Assembly: GCF_022201045.2 (NCBI RefSeq)
Contig: NC_068557.1
Coordinates: 31,783,501-31,847,500 of the forward strand
Direction of reading: 5' to 3'
Source of the DNA: Citrus sinensis
Lineage: Eukaryota > Streptophyta > Magnoliopsida > Sapindales > Rutaceae
Length of the DNA: 64,000 nt
Shown: piece by piece, positions 1-11,500 of the stretch
Layout: the number at the start of each line of letters is the position of its first letter
Position numbering within the stretch: position 1 is the first letter of the stretch
Translations under genes and position numbers: made by a program
Notes under the pieces: model-generated
Database searches by the model: none
The model's input: only the letters and a program-made list of their open reading frames with translations
Told to the model about the DNA's origin: nothing

Positions 1-11
1 TTTTGCTGCAG

Positions 12-1234
12 GACATTTTTAAGGAGTTCTATTTAAGCAAGTACAGTGGAAGGCGCTTAATGTGGCAAAATTCATTAGGTCACTGTGTGTTGAAAGCTGA
101 GTTTCCTAAAGGTAAAAAGGAGCTGGCAGTTTCCCTATTTCAGGTTGGTATCTTATGTTGTGCATTACCTTCATTGTTGTGCTGTCTGTTCCTTTTTTTT
201 TTAATAGATGTTACCTTAAAGTTCTAATAATACTGTGCTCACATTTTTATCGGCCCTCCAGACAGTCGTTTTGATGTTATTTAACGATGCTCAAAAGCTT
301 AGTTTTCAAGATATTAAGGATGCCACTGGCATAGAAGATAAGGAACTGAGGAGGACTCTACAGTCTCTTGCTTGCGGTAAAGTACGCGTCCTGCAAAAGG
401 TAGGTGCTTATTGCTGGAGTAGCAGCTTGGTTTCTTGGTTTGATAAAGTTTTGTATACTTTTGGGTCTTCATTTTTTTCCCTTTGTGATAACTTTTTTTT
501 TTTTAAAAAAAAAAATTCTACAGTTGCCAAAGGGAAGGGATGTGGAGGATGATGATTCATTTGTGTTCAATGAAGGATTTACTGCTCCCCTTTATCGTAT
601 TAAGGTATGGGCTTCTGTTATGCAGCAATATTGTGACACTTTCTACACTAGACTGTTTGATTTGCCACCTAGATGTAACTTAACCGTTGTGTTTCTTTGG
701 TATGCAGGTAAATGCTATACAGATGAAGGAAACAGTGGAAGAAAACACTAGCACCACTGAAAGAGTATTTCAGGACCGTCAATATCAGGTTTGCCTCCGC
801 AGATTATGTTATTCATTTTGACAAAACATAAGTATCCCATATGGTTAATGTTGCTGTGAGTTCCAAGCAGACATGAATTATTTCTTTGTGGTTGAATGTG
901 TTTCAGGTGGATGCTGCCATTGTTCGGATAATGAAGACTAGAAAAGTGTTGAGTCACACACTTCTAATAACCGAACTCTTCCAACAGGTACTACCACCCG
1001 TGCTCCAATTTGAGCTTTTTATTTACCTTAAGCATAATAAGATCTCTCATATCCAGTCACAGTCATATTGGACCATGCCACAAATAACAAATATAACGTG
1101 GTAATTGTTTCATTGGACAGCTGAAATTTCCTATAAAGCCGGCCGATCTGAAGAAAAGGATTGAGAGCCTTATCGATAGGGAGTACCTGGAGCGTGACAA
1201 GAACAATCCGCAGATATATAATTACCTGGCCTAG
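12..1234 (+). CDS. CUL4: CUL4-type cullin, C-terminal exons (5' part outside window)
   Basis: Scaffold of CUL4-RING (DDB1-based) E3 ubiquitin ligases in nucleus and cytosol. Six coding exons can be joined by GT-AG introns: 12-143, 262-399, 524-604, 708-788, 907-987 and 1121-1234 (stop TAG). All junctions are phase 0, giving 208 residues of the C-terminus. The exon at 262 encodes [16 protein letters not shown], the cullin winged-helix region. The exon at 907 encodes [13 protein letters not shown], whose Lys is the usual NEDD8-acceptor site in cullins. The last exon ends in the characteristic cullin tail NPQIYNYLA. The run [13 protein letters not shown] and [14 protein letters not shown] match plant CUL4 from memory better than CUL1 or CUL3. 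The N-terminal DDB1-binding part lies upstream of the window. Intron 2 ends in a long T/A tract before TTCTACAG. Confidence 0.95.
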
Positions 1235-1460
1235 TCCCCCATTTTGTCACACACACAAATGTGATGTTTTTCTTTGCATGGCGGCGTAATCAAATGTTAT
1301 CTCTCCCCTGTACAGAAAGTTGTAGTTCCTTTTTTTTTCCTTCTTCTTTGTTTTTTCGTTTTTTAACCCAACATTTGTAATTGTAAAGTATAATCGGCCT
1401 TTCTTTTGAGACCTTTCATCTCATTCTGGACTTGTGAGCTTCTTGAAATAAATTACTTAT
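1235..1460 (+). other. Probable CUL4 3' UTR
   Basis: T-rich sequence directly after the CUL4 stop codon. AATAAA at about 1447 in a T-rich setting is a plausible polyadenylation signal. The exact cleavage site cannot be seen. Confidence 0.55.
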
Positions 1461-1898
1461 TTTTTTCTTTCTTTTAATCATATGAGAAGCTGCACCTTGC
1501 TGGTTGCTGCAGTTTACATGAGGTTTATTTATTAATTATTTTTTTTTTTTTAAGGTAGTAATGTTGGTATGTAAAGTATGCTAGTATTAGTAATATATTT
1601 GATAATATGGCAAAATATAGCAACAGCAGAAAATATATGATGGAATATGGATAGAATTCAAAGATTCTCCGCGAAATTCCATGTCATTCGATGATGATAA
1701 ATTCTTATTTCCCTCCATACGAAATCTGATGGTATATAAATAATACAACTCAATTACATAGCACAGCAAACTGAGAAGCCATCATCACAGGCAGATACAA
1801 AATATAAAAGTTCCCAAAGAAAGCAGGAAAAAAAAAAAAAAAAAGGTGAAATGGGCAAATTTGGCAGTTGAAGTGAAATCAAAGGGGATGATTGATAA

Positions 1899-2129
1899 TC
1901 AGACGGCGGGATCAGAGGGAGATGGAGATGGAGCAGCAGCGGGATGATGAGGGTAAAGAGGTGCGCGAATATTGGTATCGGCATCGCCATCGGGATCGTA
2001 ATCGGGATTGAGGGATCGGTCAATAGCTTCACGGCCTTTTTCGAGACAAGGCTTACACGCCATCTCAATTGCAATCCAACCCAGCACCACTCCCGCTATC
2101 GCTATTATCGCTACTGTTATTGCAGCCAT
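1899..2129 (-). CDS. Small single-pass membrane protein, function unknown
   Basis: 76 codons from ATG at 2129 on the minus strand. The N-terminus is one hydrophobic helix (about residues 3-22, rich in A, I and V), followed by a CKPCL pair of cysteines, a charged stretch (EKGREAIDRSLNPDYDPDGD) and a Pro/Ser-rich tail. The design is that of a small tail-out or signal-anchor membrane protein. Composition is much less AT-rich than the flanks, which favours a real gene over a chance ORF. A minus-strand TATA-like run lies at about 2166-2180, close upstream of the ATG. It is convergent with CUL4. I do not recognise a named family, and the role is unknown. The overlapping 106-codon frame at 1754-2074 is taken to be its shadow. 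Confidence 0.7.
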   Translation of the reverse strand: MAAITVAIIAIAGVVLGWIAIEMACKPCLEKGREAIDRSLNPDYDPDGDADTNIRAPLYPHHPAAAPSPSPSDPAV

Positions 2130-2429
2130 CTCTCCTCTTCTCCTCGCTGCCGGTGATTCTATTATTTTATTTATTTATAAATATTTCTGTTACTGACTAC
2201 CGACGAGGAGAAGCTGGAGAGGAGAGAGGATGTGGATATGTTCTGTCCTCATCACAAACTCACTCACCGGGTTTTATTTTGAACTTGGGCCTCGCCTTTT
2301 TGGCACTAGCGAGCTAAATTGAATCCTAAGAGTAGTGTGCTATTGGCACCCGTCCATTATCTCACAACACCCCCCCACCCTTTTTTTTGTTTTTTTTTTT
2401 CACTCATTCAAGCATTTATGGATTAAAAT

Positions 2430-2621
2430 TTAAACATAAAAACTTAGAAGCAAGTAATCCAACACTAAAAAGATAGATGCCATTGCTTTACTTATAAGCT
2501 CCTTCGCCGAATTGCAATTTTGCCTTAAAAAAAGAAAATCAGTGATGAACAGACCGACGGCGAGCATGAACGTGGATAGGGTCGGGTACGACACATCCGG
2601 CACTAGACTTGTAATTGCCAT
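2430..2621 (-). pseudogene. Short hydrophobic ORF, probable degenerate copy of a small membrane protein gene
   Basis: 63 codons from ATG at 2621. The start (MAITSLVPDVSYPTLSTFML) is well-formed and followed by a hydrophobic segment, then a charged patch (SAKELISKAMAS) and a second hydrophobic segment. It recalls a family of small two-helix plant membrane proteins of about 70-75 residues, which I cannot name with certainty. The middle, read FLFLRQNCN, is encoded by a T-rich tract and looks like the product of a deletion or frameshift. An AT-rich flank and no evident promoter support a relic. It could also be a diverged functional gene. Confidence 0.35.
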
Positions 2622-2624
2622 CTC

Positions 2625-4083
2625 AGATGTTGGTTAGCGAAATAAGTCCCCAATTTCGACTTTCTCTACTTTGCTTCTGACTTGAATTTTTGTTCAGTTA
2701 ATACTTTTAAACTAAAATATAAGTATGTGAACTTAAATCGACGATTCGTTTTATAAAGTTTCATGACATTTTCGAGAAAGCATTTTCAGAATTCTTTAAA
2801 AAAAAATATTTTCAGATTCATTTCAAAAACCATTTCTCAAGACAATGTTCAAACACATTTCCATATTTATTTAAAAAATATTTTATTTTGTCACATTTTT
2901 CTTAATTCCACTTTCTAAAGCTATAAAATCCCAGAACATTAATATTAAATTACTAGTTCTTCATTATTCACTAGTGTACGACGCTCTCACATCACTATTC
3001 ACAGCGGGTGTCATTATTGTTTAAACTCAAATCTACTACTCAACGAAACAACAATCATAGTCAAAGTGCAATCGAAGCTTTTTTAGACCATACTGACGCC
3101 TGCATACGCTTTTGGACCTTACCCTTCAAACCAAACAACGAAATCAATTAAACTCATACCACTAAGTCCGAATTTCTAATCAATTAAATTCATACCAACA
3201 CTCCAACCTCACTTTAATCGAGAAAGAACCTATCCTTGTGACACATGGCCTAGTGAAATTCCTACCCCAAACACTCTTATTATTCAACGGTTAAATTGAA
3301 ATGTTTATGCCTAAAAGCAAGCTGCTTGTAAAAAGAATCACTTGCATGTTGAAGGAGATCATACCATAGATCAATTGTATTTGATAACGAGTAATGACAA
3401 TCAAATCTTTTAAGCATGTCATGATTAGATTAGAACCTAACATAAAATAGATTCCATCTCAACAAGCACACCAACCAACCCCGCCCACCCACTGCAAACA
3501 ACAGCTACCAAGTCTTGTCCCCTAAAGGCTAAAACAATTTGCTTAACTATACCAACTGATCTAACTTTCACCGATCAGTCTCTTTCTAATTCTGCAGCTG
3601 CAACTAGTTTTGTTGTTATCCCAGCAATTTCTGTAACTTCAAATTCAATGCATGCATGCGTTTCCTCTATCTCTGTCAATGAATGTTTATCAAAAACACT
3701 CAACAGAGACCAACAATTTTTTTTTCTTCTTTTAAACTCCATCATTCCCAGCAGATACAACTCCTAAAAAAATTTCCAACTACTTCACAGGATTAGCAAA
3801 ATATTATCATCAGTGTTGTGTAGTGCTTGCTTGCCATTGACGACCGTAATACACTAAAAATTCTAAGATATTAGACTATTTAAATAAGAGATATGATTGT
3901 TAAAACACTTCCATTGCCAATTCCTATAAGTAGGAGGGAAAATGAAAAAAAAAAGAGGAAAAGAAGAAAAGCTGAGCAGCTGTGTAGACAATACATTCAT
4001 TCTAATAACACAGAGCTAATAAATTTATTTGATTACAACTTATTCAACAACACAGAAAACATGAGATCAGATTATTTGGAGAA
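2625..4083. other. Intergenic, no gene seen
   Basis: AT-rich sequence between the small ORF and the 3' end of the F-box/kelch gene. The few open frames, such as 3575-3760 (-), are short and low in complexity. The last 200 bases or so are probably the 3' UTR of the minus-strand F-box/kelch gene. Confidence 0.5.
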
Positions 4084-5292
4084 CTAAGCAAACAGAACCT
4101 GAGAGCTTGAGGGTGTCAAGTCAGAAAAATTATCTGGAGCATCAACAACTTGCCATTGTACACTGAAGCTCCACTTTTTCTCAGAGGTGCTCAGCCTTGT
4201 GATATGACCCACAGCAACATGCAGATTCCGACCCACAACATAGACTCTGCAATCACATGCATTTACGGCAAAGGGTTTGCATATCTGCTCTGGTAGCGGA
4301 GGCCCCTCTATTGTCTCCCACGAATCAGTGCTTGGGTCATAAACTTTGAGCTTCATTCTTTCAAGCTCTGAAACCACAAACAAATGCTCATAAACCACAA
4401 CACTTGAACCAGTCCACCCTTCTCTCAGTCCAACAGCCATGCTTTCCCAATTATCAGTACTCGGATCATAGACCTGACCTCTCGGAGAGACAAAAAATGG
4501 CCACAACCAGCCTTCCGTCACAAGAAGTTTGCCATCTAGAACTGCAGCATCATAAGATGCCATGTTTGTTCCCATGCTTGCAATGGTGCGCCAATTTCCC
4601 TTTACAGGATCCAAAACCTCAGCTGAGTCAAGCTCGAAAAGGTCTGCACTGCTTCCTCCGGCCACATATATCATCCCCCCAATCACCCCACTAGCAAAAA
4701 ATGATCTAGCTGTAATCATCTTGTTCATGACTGTCCAACGGTTTTTTTGCATTTCATACTTTAAGACCAAGTCAAGAGGACAATCAACATCAGAGACCAT
4801 ACCTCCACACACAAACAAAGTACCCTCACGAGGGATTGAAACACACCTAAATCCATGTGGACAAACCTTATCCTTGCACGGCATTGCGGGGATAGTGTGC
4901 CAACAATAGTGGGTAAGGTCTAGAACCTGCCACTGAATTTTTCCAGTACACTTGTGAAAGGCAAAAACAAAGAGCCAAGGGTCCTTGAAACCCAGTTCCT
5001 TTCTTCGGGTAAAAAAACGCTCTTTATTACCAAGAAGCAGGTGCCATCTCTTGCAAACAGCTCTGCAGGCTGCATGGCTCTCAACTGGAAGCCGGAGGAG
5101 ACAATTGAGTGCAACATCATCAGGAAGGCCCGGAATGAATGGTTCTGCTCTGAGAGATGCTTCTAATTGAGGTGAAGGATTTAACAAGGAAGATTGTATC
5201 ACAGCTAACCTAAACTTTGGGGATAACGTCATCTGGGAATCCCCTAGCTTATGTACAGGCGCTTGTTGTGATGATAATCGAACCCTTTGCAT
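4084..5292 (-). CDS. SAGL1: F-box/kelch-repeat protein, SAGL1 (At1g55270) type
   Basis: Intronless coding sequence of 402 residues. The ATG at 5292 (MQRVRLSSQQ) is used; the reading frame is open a few codons further up but only to a TTG. The F-box spans about residues 52-95 (FIPGLPDDVALNCLLRLPVE ... CKRWHLLL) and would bind SKP1 in an SCF ligase. It is followed by about five kelch blades with GG or similar turns (TLFVCGGMVS, GMIYVAGGSSAD, KLLVTEGW, LFVVSE, RVYVVGR) that select the substrate. Overall sequence matches Arabidopsis At1g55270 from memory. In Arabidopsis that protein is linked to turnover of phenylalanine ammonia-lyase and the wax enzyme CER3. That role here is inferred from homology. 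Confidence 0.9.
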   Translation of the reverse strand: MQRVRLSSQQAPVHKLGDSQMTLSPKFRLAVIQSSLLNPSPQLEASLRAEPFIPGLPDDVALNCLLRLPVESHAACRAVCKRWHLLLGNKERFFTRRKELGFKDPWLFVFAFHKCTGKIQWQVLDLTHYCWHTIPAMPCKDKVCPHGFRCVSIPREGTLFVCGGMVSDVDCPLDLVLKYEMQKNRWTVMNKMITARSFFASGVIGGMIYVAGGSSADLFELDSAEVLDPVKGNWRTIASMGTNMASYDAAVLDGKLLVTEGWLWPFFVSPRGQVYDPSTDNWESMAVGLREGWTGSSVVVYEHLFVVSELERMKLKVYDPSTDSWETIEGPPLPEQICKPFAVNACDCRVYVVGRNLHVAVGHITRLSTSEKKWSFSVQWQVVDAPDNFSDLTPSSSQVLFA

Positions 5293-6040
5293 TTTAATTG
5301 TCTTAAGACTCAATATTTTAAGAACCTATAATATCACGAAGGACTTGTTCCACACTCAGATTTCCTATTTATATTATGCCTCCAAATGCAAATATTCAAT
5401 GAAAAAAAACAACAATAATCATGCTCTAATTCCAAACGGCAACAGAAAGAGCTAATCCAGAATCTCAATTACCTACGTTTTTTTTTTCCTCCACTCTTAC
5501 TGCAAAAACAACAATTCCCTTTCCACCAATCCTCATATGAGATGAACATGAAACAAAAAGTACAAACTTAAACAACAATTCCCTTTCCACCAATCCTCAT
5601 ATGAGATGAACATGAAACAAAAAGTACAAACTTACCAATACTAAAATATCCAAATTCAAATTCGTATGTACCAAAAACAATCAAAATATCAACTTGCAAG
5701 AAGAACCCAGATTATAACTTTTCACACACAAAAGAAAATAAAAAGAAGAAGATATCTAAGCTATTACGAGGTAAAAGAAAGAAACCCACAAGAACGCAGC
5801 TCATTAAATTTAAAAAAATTGATTAAACTATTGCCTAAAAGAATGGGAATTCGAAACCCAGTAAAGTTCTCGAATAACACAACTTGGAAACTAAACAAAA
5901 AACAGCAAAAATTAATGACAAAAATTGAAATAAAAGAAACTTACAGGCAGGTAACTGTGAAATAAATTTGGTGATATTCGGTTTTGATTTGTTGCAAATA
6001 GAGGTGACCCAAAGACTCTTTCTTCTTGTTTAAGGATGTT
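5293..6040 (-). other. 5' UTR and probable leader intron of the F-box/kelch gene
   Basis: Upstream of the ATG on the minus strand there is a good donor (plus-strand ACTTAC near 5940) and a candidate acceptor (plus-strand CTGC at about 5501). Together they imply a leader intron of roughly 440 bases. No coding frame is supported. The region also holds a perfect 64-base tandem duplication. Confidence 0.4.
5507..5634. repeat. Perfect 64-bp tandem duplication
   Basis: Bases 5507-5570 are repeated without change at 5571-5634. Each copy runs from AACAACAATTCCC to GTACAAACTTA. The lack of differences suggests a recent event. It sits near the predicted 3' end of the leader intron of the F-box/kelch gene. 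Confidence 0.95.
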
Positions 6041-6119
6041 CATTCATTTAATGAATTCAGTGGCAATGGTTTCTTGATTCTGTAGACAATAACTCACACG
6101 TCGCACGCGTCCACAGACC

Positions 6120-6240
6120 TTATAGGTGACGTGGCAAGTGGAAAAGGGTTGTTTCAGTTGTCGTTTTATGGAGAGTGAAGTACAATCGCTGTTAGTGAAT
6201 GTGTGGATGATCGTGTGTATCTTTTTTGCCACGTGTACGA
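6120..6240 (-). promoter_or_regulatory. ABRE/G-box-like elements upstream of the F-box/kelch gene
   Basis: TGACGTGGC at about 6127-6135 and CACGTG at 6230-6235 lie 100-250 bases above the likely transcription start of the minus-strand gene. Both are ACGT-core bZIP/bHLH sites. Their function is inferred. Confidence 0.4.
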
Positions 6241-7538
6241 TTGTGAACGCTCAAACCAAAAGTGCCAAACGGCGTTGCGTAAGCTGATTTTGCATAATTA
6301 AGATTAAGTGGATAATTAGGGAAAAAGATAAAATTATTGAAAATAAATTAGAGATGGCAATCAATTTATGACTCGTGAGTCATGACAGAGTATCCATGAA
6401 AGCAGCCATCCCAAGCCAGACCAGCTGTTTATTTACACGGAAAATTACAAATTCTTCCGTCAACTATGGATTAGAAATACTTACATCCAACCTCAAATAT
6501 ATTATGACATTTGCACCCTTAAATTCCAAAATATCGCACTTAACCCCCTTATACTAATAAAAATTAATATATTTTATTAAGTTATAATAAAATGTTCATA
6601 TTACCTCTTTACGAAACGTAAACATTTATGAACATGAAATATTATGTATATATTATGTCAATATTATTCTTAATGAGTTGAGTTAGTTATCTAATTTATG
6701 TTTTTTTTTCATATTTTCTTGGTATAAAAACTGAAAAATGTAAACATATGGGCAATAAGGTATATGAAGATTTGTCAAAATTGATTTTATGTGTTATCAA
6801 TAAGAGAATACAATGCCTTACGTAAGAAAGAAAATTAATATATAATCCATGATATGGTGAAAATGAAATAAAATGATGGTTATCTTGTTATGAAATAAAA
6901 CTTAATAAGAAAATTCAATATACAAATAGCTTATGTTTATGCCAAATTTCTAAATAAAAAATATAAATCAATTAAATAACTAAACTATCAATGACAATAT
7001 TGTTATATCACACACAAAGAATATTTTATTTTTATGGATGTTTGTGGTTTGTAAAATGACTTAAATTGTTTAGGGGCAATACGGACTTTCAATTATAATT
7101 TAACAAGATATATCAATTGTTGTTAGTATAAGGGGTTAAGAATAACATCTCCAAATTTGAAGGGACAGTGTCATAGTCCATTTGAGTTTGAGTGTAAGTG
7201 TTTCGCACATATATTTGAGAGAGAATCTGTAATTTTTCCTTTATAAAAATGAAACTTCTCAGGCGTGAGGATATTTGAATTCATTAATTTTCTTTCTACA
7301 CTTCTTTTTAATTCAGAATAATTTTATTATCAAAATATTTTTTAGTAACACGTCTAGAGCCTTATAATTCTTCATCTCAAGTTTTCAACACATTATCCTC
7401 TCACCTCGCATGCCATGATGATACTACTGGTTACTTGTTCTTTTAAGAGAAATAGAGAGCATTCACTTATATACCACTAATTATATTGTCAATTTATTTG
7501 CAAAAAAATGGTACAAATCTACAGATGTAGAGATAGAT
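6241..7538. other. Intergenic AT-rich DNA, no gene seen
   Basis: No supported coding frame on either strand. The right-hand part, towards 7538, is probably the 3' UTR and flank of the minus-strand zinc-finger gene. Confidence 0.5.
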
Positions 7539-8563
7539 CTAAATCTGCTGGGACCTCCTGTTCAGCAAGGCAGGACCTGGCTTCTCCATAGTCTTAACAA
7601 GAGATGATTCCTTGATTTGAGGCTTCTGTATTTCCACAGGCCATCTGGGGACAATCTTTGCCCTTTTTGATCTTTTCATCACATCAATGTTTGCAAGGGA
7701 ATCAATTGGGTAAATCCTCTCGCCCTGTCCAAAATTCAAGAAACCTACCATCTTGGACACACAACCTTCAGCCAGGCCTGAACACCGATAAAGATTGATG
7801 AAACAGGAACCAAAAAGTGTCAGTTTCAAACCAGGAGATTGATTTAAACCAAGCAACCACTGTGAATAGTTATAGCAGAGCTAGTAAATGAATGCTTACT
7901 AAGGTTGGGTTGAGAGTTCTGCAAGACACCTCTATAGAAGAACGACTTACCATCTTGGCAAGTTTGGATCTCATCATTACGCAATTTCTGGACTCCATTC
8001 AAGCCTAAAGACAATGAAACATCCAAAGGGAAACCAGCGGACGGAGTGCTACCAGATCCAGCAAAAGCTGTTGACAAATAACAATTTGAAAGGTTGAGTT
8101 CATTACTGTGAATGTCGTAGGAAGATTTTGAGACATTTTGAGCATTGCTGATTTTACAACTATATTCAGAGAACTTACTTGCATTCATCGAGAAAGTTAA
8201 ATTTGGGCTGGACCTCTTATGGAAAGCTAGATTGTTCCCAACAACTTCACAAGAATTGCCAGGTTGGTTGCTGGACAGGGGATCAACGATGGTGCTAGCA
8301 GAGCCAATGGAAGCACAAGAATTACTAGGGCAATTCCTCCTCCAAGCTGCCTTCAACTGGACATTATGAGACCTAAGATGACCTCTAAGAGAGCGATGGT
8401 TAGCAAATGATTTTCTGCAATAGATGCAAGAAAAAGCACTGGTGCCCTTTTCTAGGTTTTCTCCGTCAGCAGCTGAAGGGAGGTTCGCCATTGAAGTTGT
8501 AAACAAGACCCAAAATAGGGTCAACAAGAAGAGAAGGGAAAGAGGAAATGCAAGGGAAACCAT
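7539..8563 (-). CDS. Single C2H2 zinc-finger protein with EAR-like motif
   Basis: Probable nuclear DNA- or protein-binding factor. Two exons fit: 7900-8563 and 7777-7539. The donor is at CTTA|GTAAGC, the acceptor at GTTCAG|GCC, and the phase 1 junction keeps the frame, giving 300 residues. One C2H2 finger (CIYCRKSFANHRSLRGHLRSH) has the spacing C-x2-C-x12-H-x3-H. It reads RSLRGH where the typical plant finger has QALGGH. Later, DVSLSLGLN contains an LxLxL repressor-type motif. The C-terminus is basic (MKRSKRAK). The first ATG adds about 24 very hydrophobic residues. The second ATG at 8491 (MANLPSAADG) gives a more normal 276-residue factor and may be the real start. No specific family name is recognised. 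Confidence 0.75.
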
Positions 8564-11500
8564 GCGGTGACGAAGAATGCCAACTTTTTTCCCCGTTTTA
8601 CATTTTAGGAGAGAGAAATAGGTCTTATCGGTTAGAGTAATTAATGTAAAATGACAATCCTAATTAAAATCATTTAAGAAGAGGAAAGACATATACTAAA
8701 TATGGAAAGACATTGTTAGCATTGAATTATATGCAATGGCAGCTAAACCTGGCCTTATCCTTAAAGCACCAGCACCTCTAAAAACAAATGTCAGAGCTAT
8801 GTAAAAGAAGATGATTAGCTATCACAACGCCACGAAATAACATGTCACTTAATCTTTGGCATCCATCATTGGGTAATTTTGGAAATTCAAAGAATACATC
8901 ACAAGGAAGTAGGTCGTGAAATCTCTATTATGACGATCATAACAATTAGACATAGGAAAATTCCAAACAAAGTTGAGACCTCAATTGTTTGCACTCCTAG
9001 GAGGATACAGTAGTAACCCCAAAAAATGTTTAGCAATGAGCATGCATGGTTGAAAGAACAACAAAGGCATGTTGCTTATTTTCTCATCTGCTTCTTCAAC
9101 AAGGTTTGAAATCTGACAATCATTGATCCTCACATTGCCTAAATATCGGTCATGTGTTTTTTCCACAGGCAGCCAAAAGCAAAACAAAGGCAAAAATGTC
9201 AATGCCAATTGCGTAACTATAATTTCATATCGAAAAAGACTTGAAATTTGGGACAGCACTTCACAATCAAATAATAATGCTACAGAGATCTAAATTTCAA
9301 TAAATAATGCACCCCAACCAAAATACGGCCAAATCATGAGAGAGTGCATAATAATTACCCTGACATCACTTTCTAATAGACAAAACAATCTAGCACACTT
9401 AATCTAATTCAACTAAACTAAAGCGTAGTCTCAAACTATTGTGAGATGTTTACACGTATCATTTTCCACAGGCGCACCCTATCCAAAGCCATAATCGCCA
9501 TAAATTGATCGGGTGGCGTTATTAGGAGAGTTGAAGGGTTAATATATTAACCAGCCAGTCACCAATATAATACACAGTTTTACACGATCGTAGGCTGACA
9601 AAATTAAAATACTATGCCTAACAATATGATATGACAGAGTTCAACCGAGAAAATTTAGGCAGTTGTATAAACTAAAGGAGCTGACCATGCAATGGTCTTA
9701 GTTTTCAATGGGTCCAAAGAAAGATGTATAAACAAATTAAGTGAACAGGATAATTTATATACTGACTCAGAAATATATGAATCAAAATTAGTACAATCTA
9801 GTTAAGTAACCTATGATTTAAAGAAAAAAGAACATTATTTACGAAAACTTTTTTGTCCGTAACTAGTGTAATTTTTGCATGCATTTCTTTCTTTCTTTCT
9901 TTTCCTAATCTATTAAAAATCTACGATTTCAAAATGGACGTGAAAAATATGGTTAGACCACAACAACTTCAATGCTAAAAGGGGAACATAACCAAAGAGC
10001 AAAACCATAGCTGATAAAAATGAGAAATAGTTCTATCTTTACCTTTATCAATTAAGATGTAACTCATTTAGAGTCTCAATCAAAACGGCTGATATTAGGG
10101 CTGTGCCCAACAAATCAGGGAAACAAAAAATGCCAATATTCACTTAAAAGTTTCCCAATTTCAATATTCTCGTTTCCATTCCATTCATAGTTCAGGCATA
10201 AACCAACAATGATGATTGGTCACATTTTCCTTAACAATTAATTACAAGTTTCAAGCAAAGTCAACTCAAAATAAGATGAAGCTGCTTGATTTCATCTATA
10301 ATGAAGACATGGTAAGCAAAGTACAGAAAGATGAAGCAACGAATATCACTAAAAAGATAATCGACTAATTTCACCGCCACTAACAAAATCATAATAGTTT
10401 CACTAATTGCTTGTCGATTGCACGCATTAAGAAATTATAAGTTACAGAAAAAATGGACATCAATTCAAATATACGACACAAACGAAACTAGACGGCACTG
10501 TACGTAATCCATAATAGAAAACACAATTATACTTCTGTTACTACATGATCTATCTCAAAGCAACATAATAATAAATTTGCAGTTATAAAATGTCAGAATT
10601 ATATGGACATAGAGAGAGAGAGAGAGTGAGAGAGAGAATTGCCTCTATACGTGTCCTCGTCGTGCTCCGACTGAGAGTCACCGGCGGCAGCTCTTAAGTC
10701 ATGTGATTCCCTGGTTCTTTTTGCTCGGTTGTCTTATTTATTTTCATTTTTCAGCTACATCTTTCATTTAAAAATTATGGCATGCACCTGTCAAATTGTT
10801 GGCAAATATAACAAGATATTTAAAATTTGGTAAGGCTATTATTTTCATACTAGCTTGCTTTTATTTCAACTTTGGTACCAACTGAAGTGTCTTGATTGAT
10901 CATCTTTAACAGCATGCATTACTTACAGGATCCAGCTACTTGAAACATCGCTTGTCCTTTTTGGTGTTAAATTTCATTCGACCCCTTACTTTTCTTTTCA
11001 TTTTCAATTTATTCATAACTATAGCTGTAATTTTATTGTCTTCTTTCATTCTTTCCCTCCACCCTATAACTGGCCCAATTTTCCCTACTTTCAAATCATT
11101 AATCAAGATATTGAAATAAACAAGAGTATTTAGACACCATTCATTGCTAAAAATGAAGAATCATAACCTTAATTTTAAATCCAATTTGGTGAAATCTCAT
11201 ACCAGCTAAATTAAACACGTATAATTTAAAACATATATATGAGAATTGATGATGGTAGAAGCAAATTTGTCGAAGAAAGTCAATGGCAATATTTGCATAG
11301 TTTCTGTAATAAACTTAAAGTAAATATGATTATCTTTGTATATTTTGGATATAGTTATGATCATGATTTTTTTTGTCCTTTTACTTAAAATTCGTCTCTC
11401 AAAACTGAATTTATAATTAACCACAATATTGTTAATGGTTTAGTTAGAGTAACAAACTGCCATCTTTGATCAATTAAGCTTGAAAGTTCCATAAATAATG

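Noticed and set aside
1754..2074. 106-codon minus-strand frame rich in Pro/Leu/Phe
   Set aside because: Overlaps the better-supported 76-codon gene in another frame and runs into a poly-T tract.
4404..5170. Plus-strand frames opposite the F-box/kelch gene
   Set aside because: They are antisense shadows of a clear coding sequence.
8981..9259. 92-codon minus-strand frame upstream of the zinc-finger gene
   Set aside because: No recognisable domain, AT-rich and no promoter or splice context.
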